From: Symbiobacteriaceae bacterium
GTDB lineage: Bacteria > Bacillota_E > Symbiobacteriia > Symbiobacteriales > Symbiobacteriaceae
Direction of reading: 5' to 3'
DNA: 16,771 bases
NCBI GenBank assembly: GCA_027356675.1
Contig: DAHVXO010000176.1
Span: forward strand, 1-16,771
Shown here: positions 1 through 8,572 of the stretch, in pieces
How positions within the stretch are numbered: position 1 is the first letter of the stretch
Layout: each line of letters starts with the position of its first letter
Position numbers and translations under genes: made by a program
The notes under the pieces: model-generated
Told to the model about the DNA's origin: nothing
What the model saw: only the letters and a program-made list of their open reading frames with translations
The model's database searches: none

Positions 1-1383
<1,383 letters not shown>

Positions 1384-1426
1384 TCAATGCTATCACATTG
1401 GCTAGAATGGCACAAGCCGATGTGGT

Positions 1427-1696
1427 TTAGCCTCCCAGATCCATCGCAATGTTGTTATTTAAAAAGTCGGCCCGCTTCTTCAGCGTGAGGGAAGAGATCG
1501 GTGAGAGATACACCTCGGCATCCGTCAGAATCAGACTCTTGGTCTCTCCGCTGGCCACATCAACCACTCGCTTTTGGGTCTGGGCCCAGGAGAGGAACTC
1601 GCGGGTTGCCTCGGCCTGTCTGCTGCTCTTGAGGTCAAGGATGGCGATCACGCGCCGCATGCTGACGACCACATCTGCACCGATATGCAGGAACAT
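1427..1696 (-). CDS. remB: RemB-like extracellular matrix regulatory protein (DUF370)
   Basis: Small 89-aa protein resembling Bacillus RemB/YaaB. It starts MFLHIGADVVVSMRRVIAIL and carries a central GETKSLILTD stretch and the SPISSLTLKKRA block typical of this family (RemA/RemB, DUF370). RemA is a DNA-binding activator of biofilm matrix and osmoprotection genes in Bacillus; RemB is less well understood. Its place between recF and gyrB matches the recF-remB-gyrB order of Bacillus. The ATG overlaps the recF stop by one base (TGATG), and AGAGGGGG lies about 8 nt upstream, so translation is probably coupled to recF. Family assignment is secure; the regulatory role here is inferred from the family. 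Confidence 0.88.
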   Translation of the reverse strand: MFLHIGADVVVSMRRVIAILDLKSSRQAEATREFLSWAQTQKRVVDVASGETKSLILTDAEVYLSPISSLTLKKRADFLNNNIAMDLGG

Positions 1697-2823
1697 CAGG
1701 CAAGCCCCCTCTGATCCACTTCTACGGATCCAAGCCGCACCCGAAACAACCGGTGTTCAGAAGGCCAAGTTCTCACGGTGAGATCATTCAGATCAGTGCA
1801 CGTGATGAACGTTTGCACACCCTCTTGGACGGCGTTTAGCAAGTAATGCCGCCGGTTGGGGTCCAGTTCTGAGGCGACATCGTCCAGCAGTAGGATTGGG
1901 TTCTCGCCCAGCTCAGCTGCCATGAACTCCAGTTCGGCCAGTTTCAGCGCCAATACGGCCGTCCGTTGCTGCCCCTGGGACCCATACAGCCTGGCGTCTC
2001 GTTCACTGATCCAAAATCCGATGTCGTCCCGGTGTGGTCCCACCAGCGTCATCTGGCGGCGGATCTCCTCGCGCCGGCGCTGCTGCATTTGAGACCAGAG
2101 TCGCTCTGTTACTTCCTGCGCATCCGGCGTCTGGCCAGCCTCAGCGCCTTGACTTTGATACGCTAATCGCAGTGTCTCCTTACCTTCAGCGAACATTCGG
2201 TGATAATCAGCCGCCAGCGGAGCCAGCCGCTCAATTGCTGCCGCGCGCCGGGCCACCAGTTGTGTCCCAGCAGACAAGAGTTGCTGGTCGTAGACGTCCA
2301 GCAACGAGGCATCAACTTCGTCTCCCTTGAGCAGGGTGTTGCGCTGGGCGAGGACCCGGTTGTATGTCATCAGGTAGTGCAAGTATGTCTCTGAAATCTG
2401 GGATAACTCGACATCGAGGAAGCGGCGGCGGCCGGCTGGGGCGCCCTTGAGCAGATTCAGGTCATCCGGCGAGAAAAAGACGGTTGCCAGGCGGCCGATC
2501 AGTCGCGAGATTTTGCGCTCCGGTATGCCGTTGAGCTTCAGTTGTTTGCGGCTATCGTGCCCAAGGCTGACTTCGAGTGAGAGTTCACCGGTCTGTCTCA
2601 TTACGGCGGCCCTGGCCTGCAGAGAAGAACGTCCCTCACGGATCAGTTCCTGGTCTCGCACTGTGCGATGACTACGCCCGGTGGCGAGGAAGTAGATGGC
2701 CTCCAGAAGGTTCGTCTTGCCTTGTGCATTATCGCCAAATAGCACGTTGAGTCCGGGTACGAAGGATAGGGTTATGTCAGAGTAGCTGCGAAAGTCGTGT
2801 AAAGCAAGGGAGGCCAGGTGCAC
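1696..2823 (-). CDS. recF: DNA replication/repair protein RecF
   Basis: SMC-like ABC ATPase that helps RecO and RecR load RecA at single-strand gaps and stalled forks. The 375-aa product has Walker A GDNAQGKTN at about 30-38. Near the C-terminus are the ABC signature region GSQGQQRTAVLALKLAE and Walker B PILLLDDVASELD, so all nucleotide-binding elements are present. I chose the GTG at 2823 because it starts VHLASLALHDFRSY, matching the family N-terminus (MHLxxLxLxxFRNY), gives a length close to Bacillus RecF (about 370 aa) and follows GGGAGGGGG by about 9 nt. The frame stays open upstream to an ATG at 2862, but that adds 13 residues absent from the family and runs into the S4 gene. The start is only 4 nt after the S4-gene stop, so coupling is likely. 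Confidence 0.95.
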   Translation of the reverse strand: MHLASLALHDFRSYSDITLSFVPGLNVLFGDNAQGKTNLLEAIYFLATGRSHRTVRDQELIREGRSSLQARAAVMRQTGELSLEVSLGHDSRKQLKLNGIPERKISRLIGRLATVFFSPDDLNLLKGAPAGRRRFLDVELSQISETYLHYLMTYNRVLAQRNTLLKGDEVDASLLDVYDQQLLSAGTQLVARRAAAIERLAPLAADYHRMFAEGKETLRLAYQSQGAEAGQTPDAQEVTERLWSQMQQRRREEIRRQMTLVGPHRDDIGFWISERDARLYGSQGQQRTAVLALKLAELEFMAAELGENPILLLDDVASELDPNRRHYLLNAVQEGVQTFITCTDLNDLTVRTWPSEHRLFRVRLGSVEVDQRGLA

Positions 2824-2827
2824 AACC

Positions 2828-3055
2828 TCAGTCCCCCTCCCGGGTGATCTCCCATAGGCCAACTCCCTGAACCGCGATCAGATCTCCCGGGTGTAACTTC
2901 CGTCCACGCCGGGTCTCAGACTCGCCATTGATAGAGACCGTGCCAGACGCGATAAGGGCCTTAGCGTGGCCGCCCGTGCCAACCACACCGGCCCATTTCA
3001 GAAAGGCATCCAGCGTGATGAAATTCGTGGTGATTGAAATCCGGCGTGCGTTCAT
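2828..3055 (-). CDS. yaaA: S4-domain RNA-binding protein YaaA
   Basis: 75-aa S4-like RNA-binding protein of the YaaA family found between dnaN and recF in Bacillota. The conserved core is visible: ITLDAFLKWAGVVGTGGHAK, an SGTVSINGE turn, and the ETRRGRKLHPGD block that marks the S4 fold. In Bacillus YaaA has been linked to ribosome assembly, but its exact function is not settled and I infer only RNA binding. The ATG at 3055 has AGGAG 6 nt upstream, lying in the 9-nt gap after the dnaN stop. It is part of a dnaN-yaaA-recF-remB cluster with almost no spacing. Confidence 0.9.
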   Translation of the reverse strand: MNARRISITTNFITLDAFLKWAGVVGTGGHAKALIASGTVSINGESETRRGRKLHPGDLIAVQGVGLWEITREGD

Positions 3056-3064
3056 GCGCTGCTC

Positions 3065-4171
3065 CTAGAATGTGATCAGCGGCAGCACGACATAGGTGAA
3101 GTTGGGGTTGCTGACCGCTTGTAGGCGGGCCGGGTTACGGCTTCCCGAACACTGGAACTTGAACTCCGGCTCCTCGAGCACTTTCAAGTATTCGACCAGG
3201 AACTTGGAGTTAAACCCGATGTCCAGCGGTTCGCCGGCCAGGGTGCCGGCACCAATCTCCTCGTACACTTGTCCGACCTCAGGGGTGTTGGACGTGACTG
3301 TGATTTTGGAATCGGACAGGCCGACCTTCACGGCGCCATCTTTGGCGATCAAGGAGGCACGCTCCAGGGCTTCCATGAACTCCGTGCGGTTGACAACCAG
3401 TTCAGTGGGGTAGGTCTGGGGAACCAGTCTCATCACGTCGGGATACTGACCTTCCAGGAGCCGGGAAATCACGCGGACCTTGCCCAGGTCAAAGAAAACC
3501 TGGTTTGCGGTCATGGCAACCCGGGTGTTGTCACTGGCTTCGGCCGACAATAGCCGGCCGAGTTCATTCAGGGAGCGGCTTGGAATGATGATTGAGAAGC
3601 TGTGTCCCCCCGGATTCTCGGCGTCAGTTGCGGCATGTGCGATGCGCACGCCGTCGGTAGCAGTTCCGGTGAGACGAGTGTCACGCAGTTTGAAGAGAAC
3701 GCCCGTGAGCCAGGGCTTGCTCTCGTCGTGCCCGGCGGAGAAGGTCGTCTGACGTAACAGGTCTTTGAGAAGGACTTGACTGATTACAAAGCTGGAAGCG
3801 CCGTCCACGTCAGGCAAGCTCGGGAACTGGTTTGGAGAGAACCCATGAATTACATATTGGGATCGGCCCCAATGAACGGTGGCTGTGAAGTTGCGCTCGT
3901 CGACCGCCAGTTCGATGTCGCCAAAGGGAATTCGCCGGACCAGGTCCGTAAGGTAGCGTGCGGGCAGGACGATTTCGCCGTCTATGATGACGTTGCAAGG
4001 CACAGAAGACTCTATAGCCAGCTCCATATCCGTGGCGCGCAGTGTAAGCACGCCCTCGCGAGCGCTCAGGTAGATACCGGATAGGATCGGAATCGTATTC
4101 TTTGTCGATACCGCCTTCGATACGATTGCGAGCGTGCTGTTCAAGGCGTCTTGGCTAATTGTAATCTTCAC
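3065..4171 (-). CDS. dnaN: DNA polymerase III sliding clamp, beta subunit
   Basis: Ring-shaped dimeric processivity clamp that tethers DNA polymerase III and recruits repair and replication factors. The 368-aa product starts MKITISQDALNSTLAIVSKA and contains the family landmarks KNTIPILSGIYL, LRATDMELAI, LPARYLTDLVRRIP, GQYPDV (about 280 residues in) and the C-terminal FKFQCSGSRNPARLQAV...YVVLPLI segment. Its length is near Bacillus DnaN (378 aa), and three clamp domains are expected. The start codon is GTG, with AAGAGGAGG about 7 nt upstream. It lies 277 bp downstream of dnaA, the canonical dnaA-dnaN order. The spacer carries DnaA boxes and an inverted repeat, so dnaN may be transcribed both from the dnaA promoter and from its own. 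Confidence 0.97.
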   Translation of the reverse strand: MKITISQDALNSTLAIVSKAVSTKNTIPILSGIYLSAREGVLTLRATDMELAIESSVPCNVIIDGEIVLPARYLTDLVRRIPFGDIELAVDERNFTATVHWGRSQYVIHGFSPNQFPSLPDVDGASSFVISQVLLKDLLRQTTFSAGHDESKPWLTGVLFKLRDTRLTGTATDGVRIAHAATDAENPGGHSFSIIIPSRSLNELGRLLSAEASDNTRVAMTANQVFFDLGKVRVISRLLEGQYPDVMRLVPQTYPTELVVNRTEFMEALERASLIAKDGAVKVGLSDSKITVTSNTPEVGQVYEEIGAGTLAGEPLDIGFNSKFLVEYLKVLEEPEFKFQCSGSRNPARLQAVSNPNFTYVVLPLITF

Positions 4172-4448
4172 GGGGTGCCCTCCTCTTGAAAGCGGCAGCG
4201 GTTCGATGGCTCCTTACCGCGTGGATGAGCAATGAGCAATGATCGTATTCGTCATTGTAGGGCCTGTGGATTTGTGGAAAACCCCGTGGATATCTAGAGC
4301 ACCGACCATCGCGAGGAGTAATAACATGTGGGCAAGCGCGCGTTCGACATCCACAAGTTAGATAAAAGTTGGGGAAACTCCTGGGTGACTAATCTATTCA
4401 CAGAGTCATCCACAGTCTTTATCAACAGATTCTTGATAAAAGGGGGCA
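4172..4448. other. dnaA-dnaN intergenic part of oriC (AT-rich, DnaA boxes)
   Basis: A 277-bp spacer that in Bacillus holds the DNA unwinding element. Three tandem near-consensus DnaA boxes (TTATNCACA, one mismatch each) lie at 4394-4402 (CTATTCACA), 4406-4414 (TCATCCACA) and 4419-4427 (TTATCAACA), at a spacing of 12-13 bp. On the other side are an inverted-orientation near-match at 4273-4281 (TGTGGAAAA) and a weaker one at 4265-4273. The 3' portion (about 4350-4450) is the most AT-rich stretch nearby. An 8-bp inverted repeat TTTATCAA/TTGATAAA at 4418-4425 and 4433-4440 overlaps the last box and sits directly after the dnaA stop. The unwinding role is inferred from Bacillus. Confidence 0.7.
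4394..4427 (+). promoter_or_regulatory. cluster of three tandem DnaA boxes
   Basis: CTATTCACA, TCATCCACA and TTATCAACA occur in the same orientation at 4394, 4406 and 4419. Each differs from TTATNCACA by one base. Tandem same-strand spacing of about 12 bp is what DnaA filament nucleation at the unwinding site would need. The identification is by eye. Confidence 0.65.
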
Positions 4449-5849
4449 TTAATCGGTGCGGATCCGGTTCACCAGGAGATCAACGATGGCCGCAAATGAG
4501 GGGTCCTGCTTGATGTCGTCCGAAATCTTGTCGTATGCATGAATGACCGTGGTGTGATCGCGGCCGCCGAACTCTTCACCGATCTTTGGGAGCGAACAAT
4601 CCGTAAGCTCACGGGAGAGGTACATGGCGATCTGGCGGGGGAAGGCAACGTTGCGTGTTCGCTTGCGCACCTCGAAATCCTGAAGTTTCAGGTTGTAGTG
4701 CTTGGCGACAACTTCCTTAATAGAATCAATGGTAATCTGCTTGGGCCGGCTGGGCGGCAAAATGTCTTTCAGGGCAAACATGGCCAAATCATACGTGACC
4801 GGGCTTCTCATCATGCCTGAGTACGCGACCACGCGCGTGAGTGCGCCCTCTAGTTCGCGAATATTAGTCTCAATATTTGCAGCGATGTATCCGATGACTT
4901 CGTCCGGCACATTAAGAGATTCCATCTGGGCCCGCTTACGCAAAATCGCAATCCGAGTCTCCAGGTCGGGCGCTTGAATATCGCAGATCAAGCCCCACTC
5001 AAAGCGAGACCGGAGGCGGTCTTCGAGGGTGGGGATCTCCTTCGGTGGCCGGTCCGAGGAGATCACGATCTGTTTGTTTGCTTCGTAGATCGCGTTAACT
5101 GTATGGTAGAACTCTTCCTGCGTGCGCTCCTTGCCGGCCAGGAATTGAATGTCATCAATCAGCAACACATCGACATGGCGGTAACGGTTTTGAAAGTCAA
5201 GCGTCGAGTTGTCCCGCAGGGCATTGATGAATTCGTTGGTAAACGTTTCCGTAGACACATAGGCCACTCGAGTGACGGGGTTCTGAGCGATGACAAAATG
5301 CCCGATGGCATGCATGAGGTGTGTTTTGCCCAATCCGACTCCGCCATATATGAAGAGCGGGTTATAGGCCCTGGCCGGCGTTTCAGCGACAGCCAGTGAG
5401 GCTGCGTGGGCAAACCGGTTGGAGTTTCCCACCACAAAGGTCTCAAAGGTGTATTTGGGGTTCATCGGTTTGAACATGCCTTCGGTGGGATAGGATTGAT
5501 ATTGATTAGGTAGGTGCGCAGCAGAGGCGGTGACAGCCACTTCAACCGCGCCGCTATTGCTGACCGCACCGTTGGACGGTTCGAGATCCTCAATGACGTT
5601 GGGATTAGAGACGAATTTGAGGTTCATGTTCCGGTTGGTCAGGTCCTGGAGTGCCTGCCGGAGCATGACACCGTAACGCGACTCAATCCGGTCCTTTGCA
5701 AACTCTCCCTGGACGCCTACGATGATGGTATCCTCCACCACGGCTAAAGGCTTCGTTGTCCGTAGCCAGTTCTCGATGCTCGACTTCGGCAGGTGACGTT
5801 CAAGCACATCGAGGCACTGCTGCCATACCTGAGACAACTCGGTCTTCAT
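4449..5849 (-). CDS. dnaA: chromosomal replication initiator DnaA
   Basis: AAA+ initiator that binds DnaA boxes, opens oriC and helps load the replicative helicase; it also acts as a transcription regulator. The 466-aa product shows domain I (about 1-80), a linker (about 85-130), then AAA+ with Walker A GGVGLGKT at 169-176, Walker [10 protein letters not shown] at 228-236 and an arginine-rich sensor stretch [10 protein letters not shown] at about 277-286. Domain IV ends in the DNA-binding signature [11 protein letters not shown] at 428-438. The ATG at 5849 gives the family N-terminus ([20 protein letters not shown]) and has GAGGAGG 8 nt upstream. An in-frame ATG at 5963 would add 38 untypical residues and run through the DnaA-box cluster, so it is rejected. 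DnaA boxes just upstream suggest autoregulation. Confidence 0.97.
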   Translation of the reverse strand: MKTELSQVWQQCLDVLERHLPKSSIENWLRTTKPLAVVEDTIIVGVQGEFAKDRIESRYGVMLRQALQDLTNRNMNLKFVSNPNVIEDLEPSNGAVSNSGAVEVAVTASAAHLPNQYQSYPTEGMFKPMNPKYTFETFVVGNSNRFAHAASLAVAETPARAYNPLFIYGGVGLGKTHLMHAIGHFVIAQNPVTRVAYVSTETFTNEFINALRDNSTLDFQNRYRHVDVLLIDDIQFLAGKERTQEEFYHTVNAIYEANKQIVISSDRPPKEIPTLEDRLRSRFEWGLICDIQAPDLETRIAILRKRAQMESLNVPDEVIGYIAANIETNIRELEGALTRVVAYSGMMRSPVTYDLAMFALKDILPPSRPKQITIDSIKEVVAKHYNLKLQDFEVRKRTRNVAFPRQIAMYLSRELTDCSLPKIGEEFGGRDHTTVIHAYDKISDDIKQDPSFAAIVDLLVNRIRTD

Positions 5850-5943
5850 CAGGAGAGCCTCCTCGGAGAGTAGAATCGACAAAAAGAGTTGACCGGCAGG
5901 CGTCGCACGGCGTGCGTGGGTCAGCGTGGGGAGTATCAACAAG

Positions 5944-5976
5944 TTATACACATGATTATCCACAACTTGTGTATAA
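5944..5976. promoter_or_regulatory. three consensus DnaA boxes upstream of dnaA
   Basis: TTATACACA at 5944-5952 and TTATCCACA at 5956-5964 (plus orientation) and TGTGTATAA at 5968-5976 (minus orientation) all fit TTATNCACA exactly and are spaced 12 bp apart. The first and third boxes form an inverted repeat extended by flanking CAAG/CTTG bases around the central box. They lie 95-127 bp upstream of the dnaA start, so they can serve both origin recognition and dnaA autorepression. Confidence 0.88.
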
Positions 5977-6259
5977 AAAGATTTGAGCCTGTTCCTGCTG
6001 CCACCTGAGGTGGAAGAGGACGGGCTGCACGCTTCATGATATCAAACCGGTGTGGAGTTATCAACAGGGTTTGGGGGAAAAGGCTGCGTGTACGGACTTC
6101 CGTGGGGAATACCTGCCGCGCGGTCTGAATAAGCCCCTGCCTTCGGGTGGATAACGTGTGGGTCACTGTCCACAGAGGCGGCCGCCGTGGGAGCATTGCG
6201 TGGATGAAAATGTGGGCAGGGTATACGGAGAGGGCCGCGGCCGCCCGGTCGCGCGCTCC

Positions 6260-6288
6260 TTGACTTTGACGACCTCTAGGGGTATAAT
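6260..6288 (+). promoter_or_regulatory. sigma-A-type promoter of rpmH
   Basis: A -35 TTGACT at 6260-6265 and a perfect -10 TATAAT at 6283-6288 are separated by exactly 17 bp. Transcription should begin near 6295, leaving a leader of about 36 nt before the rpmH start codon. It is the clearest promoter in the window and fits strong ribosomal-protein expression. Confidence 0.9.
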
Positions 6289-6330
6289 CGCGGATGTGTC
6301 TTTCGGGCTAACGTTTTGGGGGTGTACGGG

Positions 6331-6465
6331 TTGAAGCGCACGTTCCAGCCGCATAATCGCCAGTATAAGAAGGTTCACGGGTTTCTGACCCGCATGAGCA
6401 CTCGGGGCGGACGTAAGGTGGTCCGGGCCCGCAGACTAAAGGGAAGAACTCGCCTCACTGTCTAA
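6331..6465 (+). CDS. rpmH: 50S ribosomal protein L34
   Basis: 44-aa basic ribosomal protein of the large subunit, complete from [18 protein letters not shown] through [10 protein letters not shown] to the [13 protein letters not shown] end, a full-length family match. The start codon is TTG, with GGGGG about 8 nt upstream. An in-frame GTG three codons earlier (6322) is possible but would add VYG, which the family lacks, and has no properly placed Shine-Dalgarno. The gene is preceded by a near-consensus promoter and followed directly by a terminator-like hairpin whose stem begins at the last base of the stop codon. It is too short for many ORF-length cutoffs and is easily missed. Confidence 0.95.
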   Translation: MKRTFQPHNRQYKKVHGFLTRMSTRGGRKVVRARRLKGRTRLTV

Positions 6466-6494
6466 GCCGCGGCGTATGCGTCGTGGCTCTTTTT
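6465..6494 (+). terminator. intrinsic terminator/attenuator after rpmH
   Basis: A 10-bp stem (6465-6474 with 6479-6488, two G-U pairs) closes a TATG loop and is followed by C then TTTTT. It begins on the final A of the rpmH stop codon. It could end most rpmH transcripts, keeping L34 abundant while only read-through reaches rnpA. Confidence 0.75.
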
Positions 6495-6536
6495 CCATTC
6501 AAGCCCCGCTCGTGCGGGCTGACGGAACGGAGGGTT

Positions 6537-6574
6537 GGAGAAGGGGCGAACTTTTCTGGGTCGAATCCTTCTCC
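6537..6574 (+). promoter_or_regulatory. inverted repeat in the rnpA leader
   Basis: GGAGAAGG (6537-6544) and CCTTCTCC (6567-6574) form a perfect 8-bp inverted repeat with a 22-nt loop, ending 8 nt before the probable GTG start of rnpA. The left arm is Shine-Dalgarno-like. Folding would hide it or bring it close to the start codon, so a translational role is possible but not shown. Confidence 0.45.
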
Positions 6575-6582
6575 TACTTGAA

Positions 6583-6930
6583 GTGAAACGCGCATACCGG
6601 CTCAAGTCGAGCATCGATTTCCAGGCGGTCTACGCGAAGGGTAGGTCAGCGGCCAACAAAGCCGCTGTCGTGTATGTACTTTTTCATCGGACCCAGGATC
6701 CAAGCCGGGTAGGTTTTGCCGCCGGGCGAAAACTGGGGAAAGCCGTGATCCGGAATCGAGTCAAGCGGAGAATCAAGGAAGCAGTGCGGCTACTGTGGCC
6801 GCGCGTGAAGTCAGGGACGTCCTTGGTGGTGATTGCCCGACAGGCGTCGATTGACATGGCCTTTTCGCAGCTGTGCATAAAGGTCGAAGAACTGCTCGAA
6901 CGTGCAGGTGTATTGAAGGCAGAGGCCTGA
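6583..6930 (+). CDS. rnpA: ribonuclease P protein component
   Basis: Protein subunit of RNase P, which with the catalytic RNA removes 5' leaders from pre-tRNAs. The 115-aa product starts [20 protein letters not shown], contains the RNR signature [18 protein letters not shown] (about 53-70) and ends in a short helix; length matches Bacillus RnpA (about 116 aa). The start is uncertain. GTG 6583 fits the family N-terminus but has no Shine-Dalgarno immediately upstream. The frame is open back to a TTG at 6535, which would add 16 residues, but that codon has GGAGGG directly against it, too close to work well. The gene lies between the rpmH terminator and yidD, which follows after 4 nt. Confidence 0.93.
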   Translation: MKRAYRLKSSIDFQAVYAKGRSAANKAAVVYVLFHRTQDPSRVGFAAGRKLGKAVIRNRVKRRIKEAVRLLWPRVKSGTSLVVIARQASIDMAFSQLCIKVEELLERAGVLKAEA

Positions 6931-6934
6931 AGCA

Positions 6935-7147
6935 ATGAAATATGTACTCATGGGCCTGATTCGCTTCTACCAGCGGTTTCTCTCACCTCTCAAAGGTGCG
7001 GCTACCTGCCGGTTCTATCCCACCTGTTCTCAGTACGCATACGAAGCTGTGGCCAAGTATGGCGCTTTCAAGGGTGGATACATGGCGGTGTGGCGCGTAT
7101 TACGGTGCCATCCATTTCACCCCGGCGGGTACGATCCTGTCCCATAG
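6935..7147 (+). CDS. yidD: membrane protein insertion efficiency factor YidD
   Basis: 70-aa protein of the YidD family, thought to sit at the inner face of the membrane near YidC and help insertion of membrane proteins. It has the N-terminal amphipathic segment [20 protein letters not shown], the family core [15 protein letters not shown] at about 25-39, and the [17 protein letters not shown] end with its conserved Cys/His/Pro/Gly pattern. It is full length. ATG 6935 lies 4 nt after the rnpA stop, and 40 nt separate it from yidC, giving the standard rnpA-yidD-yidC order. Confidence 0.95.
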   Translation: MKYVLMGLIRFYQRFLSPLKGAATCRFYPTCSQYAYEAVAKYGAFKGGYMAVWRVLRCHPFHPGGYDPVP

Positions 7148-7187
7148 ACAATCTGGACAGGGCTCAATTTGAGGAGGTTTCCTTGCG

Positions 7188-7868
7188 GTGATCGCATCTT
7201 GGTGGGCTCCTGATTGGCTCGTCTCTCCCATGCGAATCCTGCTTGACTGGTTCTTGCATGTCACCGGCAATTACGGCGTTGCGATTATCCTGCTTACGCT
7301 GGTAGTGCGTGCGATCATTTTGCCTTTGACCATTTACCAGACGAAGGCAATGAAGAAGATGCAGGAAATTCAGCCGTTGATTAAGGGGCTGCAGGACAAG
7401 TACAAGGATCAACCTGACAAGCTCAACCAGGAAATGATGGCCTTGTATAAGACGCAGGGTGTCAACCCGTTCGCGGGCTGTCTGCCGCTTCTGATTCAGA
7501 TGCCTTTCCTGTATGCCATTTTTGGGGTGCTGCAGAACTTTACGGTCGTACCGCCCATGAGCCCGAGCTTCCTTTGGATCGCGGACCTAAATGCCAAGGA
7601 CCCCTTATTCATCCTGCCGGTCATCACCGTCGTTTCGATGTTTCTGCAGAGCTACCTCTCCGGCGCCGGGAACGATCCGAACCAGAAGATTATGCTTTAC
7701 CTCATGCCGTTGCTCTTTGGGTGGATCAGCTTTCAGATGGGCCAATCCGGGGTTGTCCTGTACTGGGTCATTAGCACGGTTTTCGGACTGGTGCAGCAAG
7801 CGATTTACCCTGGTTTCCCCCGTCTTAAACCCGCGGTGGATGCGAAAGGGGCAGCTAAAGCCAAATGA
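7188..7868 (+). CDS. yidC: membrane protein insertase YidC/SpoIIIJ family
   Basis: Oxa1/YidC/Alb3 insertase that integrates and folds membrane proteins with or without SecYEG; the Bacillus paralogue SpoIIIJ is also needed in sporulation. The 226-aa product has a first membrane segment at about 29-50 with the conserved groove arginine (VVRAIILP, Arg41), the cytosolic helical hairpin KAMKKMQEIQPLIKGLQ, then membrane segments at about 98-118, 139-158 and 168-206. The basic tail ends KGAAKAK. It starts at GTG 7188: an in-frame TGA at 7170-7172 rules out a longer form. GAGGAGG lies about 10 nt upstream. Unlike typical Gram-positive YidC, there is no N-terminal lipoprotein signal or lipobox Cys. 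The stop overlaps the khpB start by 4 nt. Confidence 0.94.
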   Translation: MIASWWAPDWLVSPMRILLDWFLHVTGNYGVAIILLTLVVRAIILPLTIYQTKAMKKMQEIQPLIKGLQDKYKDQPDKLNQEMMALYKTQGVNPFAGCLPLLIQMPFLYAIFGVLQNFTVVPPMSPSFLWIADLNAKDPLFILPVITVVSMFLQSYLSGAGNDPNQKIMLYLMPLLFGWISFQMGQSGVVLYWVISTVFGLVQQAIYPGFPRLKPAVDAKGAAKAK

Positions 7869-8482
7869 AATCCGTTGAAAAGAGCGGGCGCACCGTCGAC
7901 GAGGCTGTAGCAGCGGCTCTCCTAGAGCTCGGCATTCCGGCCGGCCGAGTGACGGTCCAGGTACTTGAAGAAGGCAAGGGCGGTTTTTTGGGGATCGGAT
8001 TCCGCCCTTTTGTTGTTCGGGTGTCTGCGAAGGAGTCCCGCTCTGAGCGGGTGGGACGGTTCCTTAACGAAGTTTGCGAAGCGATTGGTCTGCAGGCCCA
8101 GGTTGCCGTGAAAGAGGACGGCGATTACGTGCACGTCGACGTGACCGGACGCGAGGCCGGCATCTTGATCGGCCACCATGGGCAGACCTTGGACGCGCTC
8201 CAGTACTTAACCAACCTGGTGGCTGGGAAGGCTGGTGATGAAGGTCCACGGGTGCTTTTGGATGTCGAGGAGTACCGCAAGCGGCGAGAGGAAACGCTAA
8301 TCAGGCTGGCCACCCGCTTGGCAGACCGGGTCAGGCGCAACGGAGAGCCTCTGGAGCTTGAACCCATGAGTGCACACGAGCGGCGCGTGATCCACCTGGC
8401 ACTGCAAGACAGTCCCTCTGTTGAGACCTCCAGCGAGGGAGAGGAACCGTTTCGCCGGGTCGTTATTCAGCCAAAGCGGTAA
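7865..8482 (+). CDS. khpB: RNA-binding protein KhpB (Jag/EloR)
   Basis: 205-aa Jag family protein. Its three domains are all visible: Jag_N (about 3-52, with EEGKGGFLGIGFRPFVV), a type II KH domain with the GHHG loop at 103-106 (REAGILIGHHGQTLDALQYL), and a C-terminal R3H domain with the ERRVIH motif at about 172-177. KhpB pairs with KhpA in binding RNA and, in streptococci, links to cell elongation control. The ATG overlaps the yidC stop (ATGA), which implies coupled translation. The rpmH-side operon ends just after it at a strong terminator. Confidence 0.94.
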   Translation: MKSVEKSGRTVDEAVAAALLELGIPAGRVTVQVLEEGKGGFLGIGFRPFVVRVSAKESRSERVGRFLNEVCEAIGLQAQVAVKEDGDYVHVDVTGREAGILIGHHGQTLDALQYLTNLVAGKAGDEGPRVLLDVEEYRKRREETLIRLATRLADRVRRNGEPLELEPMSAHERRVIHLALQDSPSVETSSEGEEPFRRVVIQPKR

Positions 8483-8492
8483 GACGGGATGT

Positions 8493-8528
8493 AAGGCCTG
8501 GTAGCAACTACGCTACTGGGCCTTTTTT
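8493..8528 (+). terminator. intrinsic terminator after khpB
   Basis: A 13-bp stem (8493-8505 with 8512-8524, two G-U pairs) with a 6-nt loop is followed by six T residues at 8523-8528. It ends the rpmH-khpB unit. mnmE starts only 44 bp later and I found no convincing promoter in that gap. Confidence 0.92.
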
Positions 8529-8572
8529 GTCCTACAGGGCGTATCCGGTTAATCGGTGGAAGGGGGCAGACT

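Larger units (their letters stand above)
5850..6294. other. origin of replication oriC, dnaA-rpmH intergenic region
   Basis: About 445 bp without a gene, between divergent dnaA and rpmH: the classic oriC position in Bacillota. Consensus DnaA boxes cluster at 5944-5976. Further near-matches are TTATCAACA at 6058-6066 (one mismatch) and GGTGGATAA at 6146-6154 (minus-strand box, one mismatch), with weaker ones near 6166-6174. An odd palindrome CCACCTGAGGTGG lies at 6001-6013. The rpmH-proximal end is very GC-rich (NotI-like GCGGCCGC at 6178). It holds the dnaA and rpmH promoters, of which only the rpmH one is clear. Together with the dnaA-dnaN spacer this suggests a bipartite origin. Confidence 0.85.
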
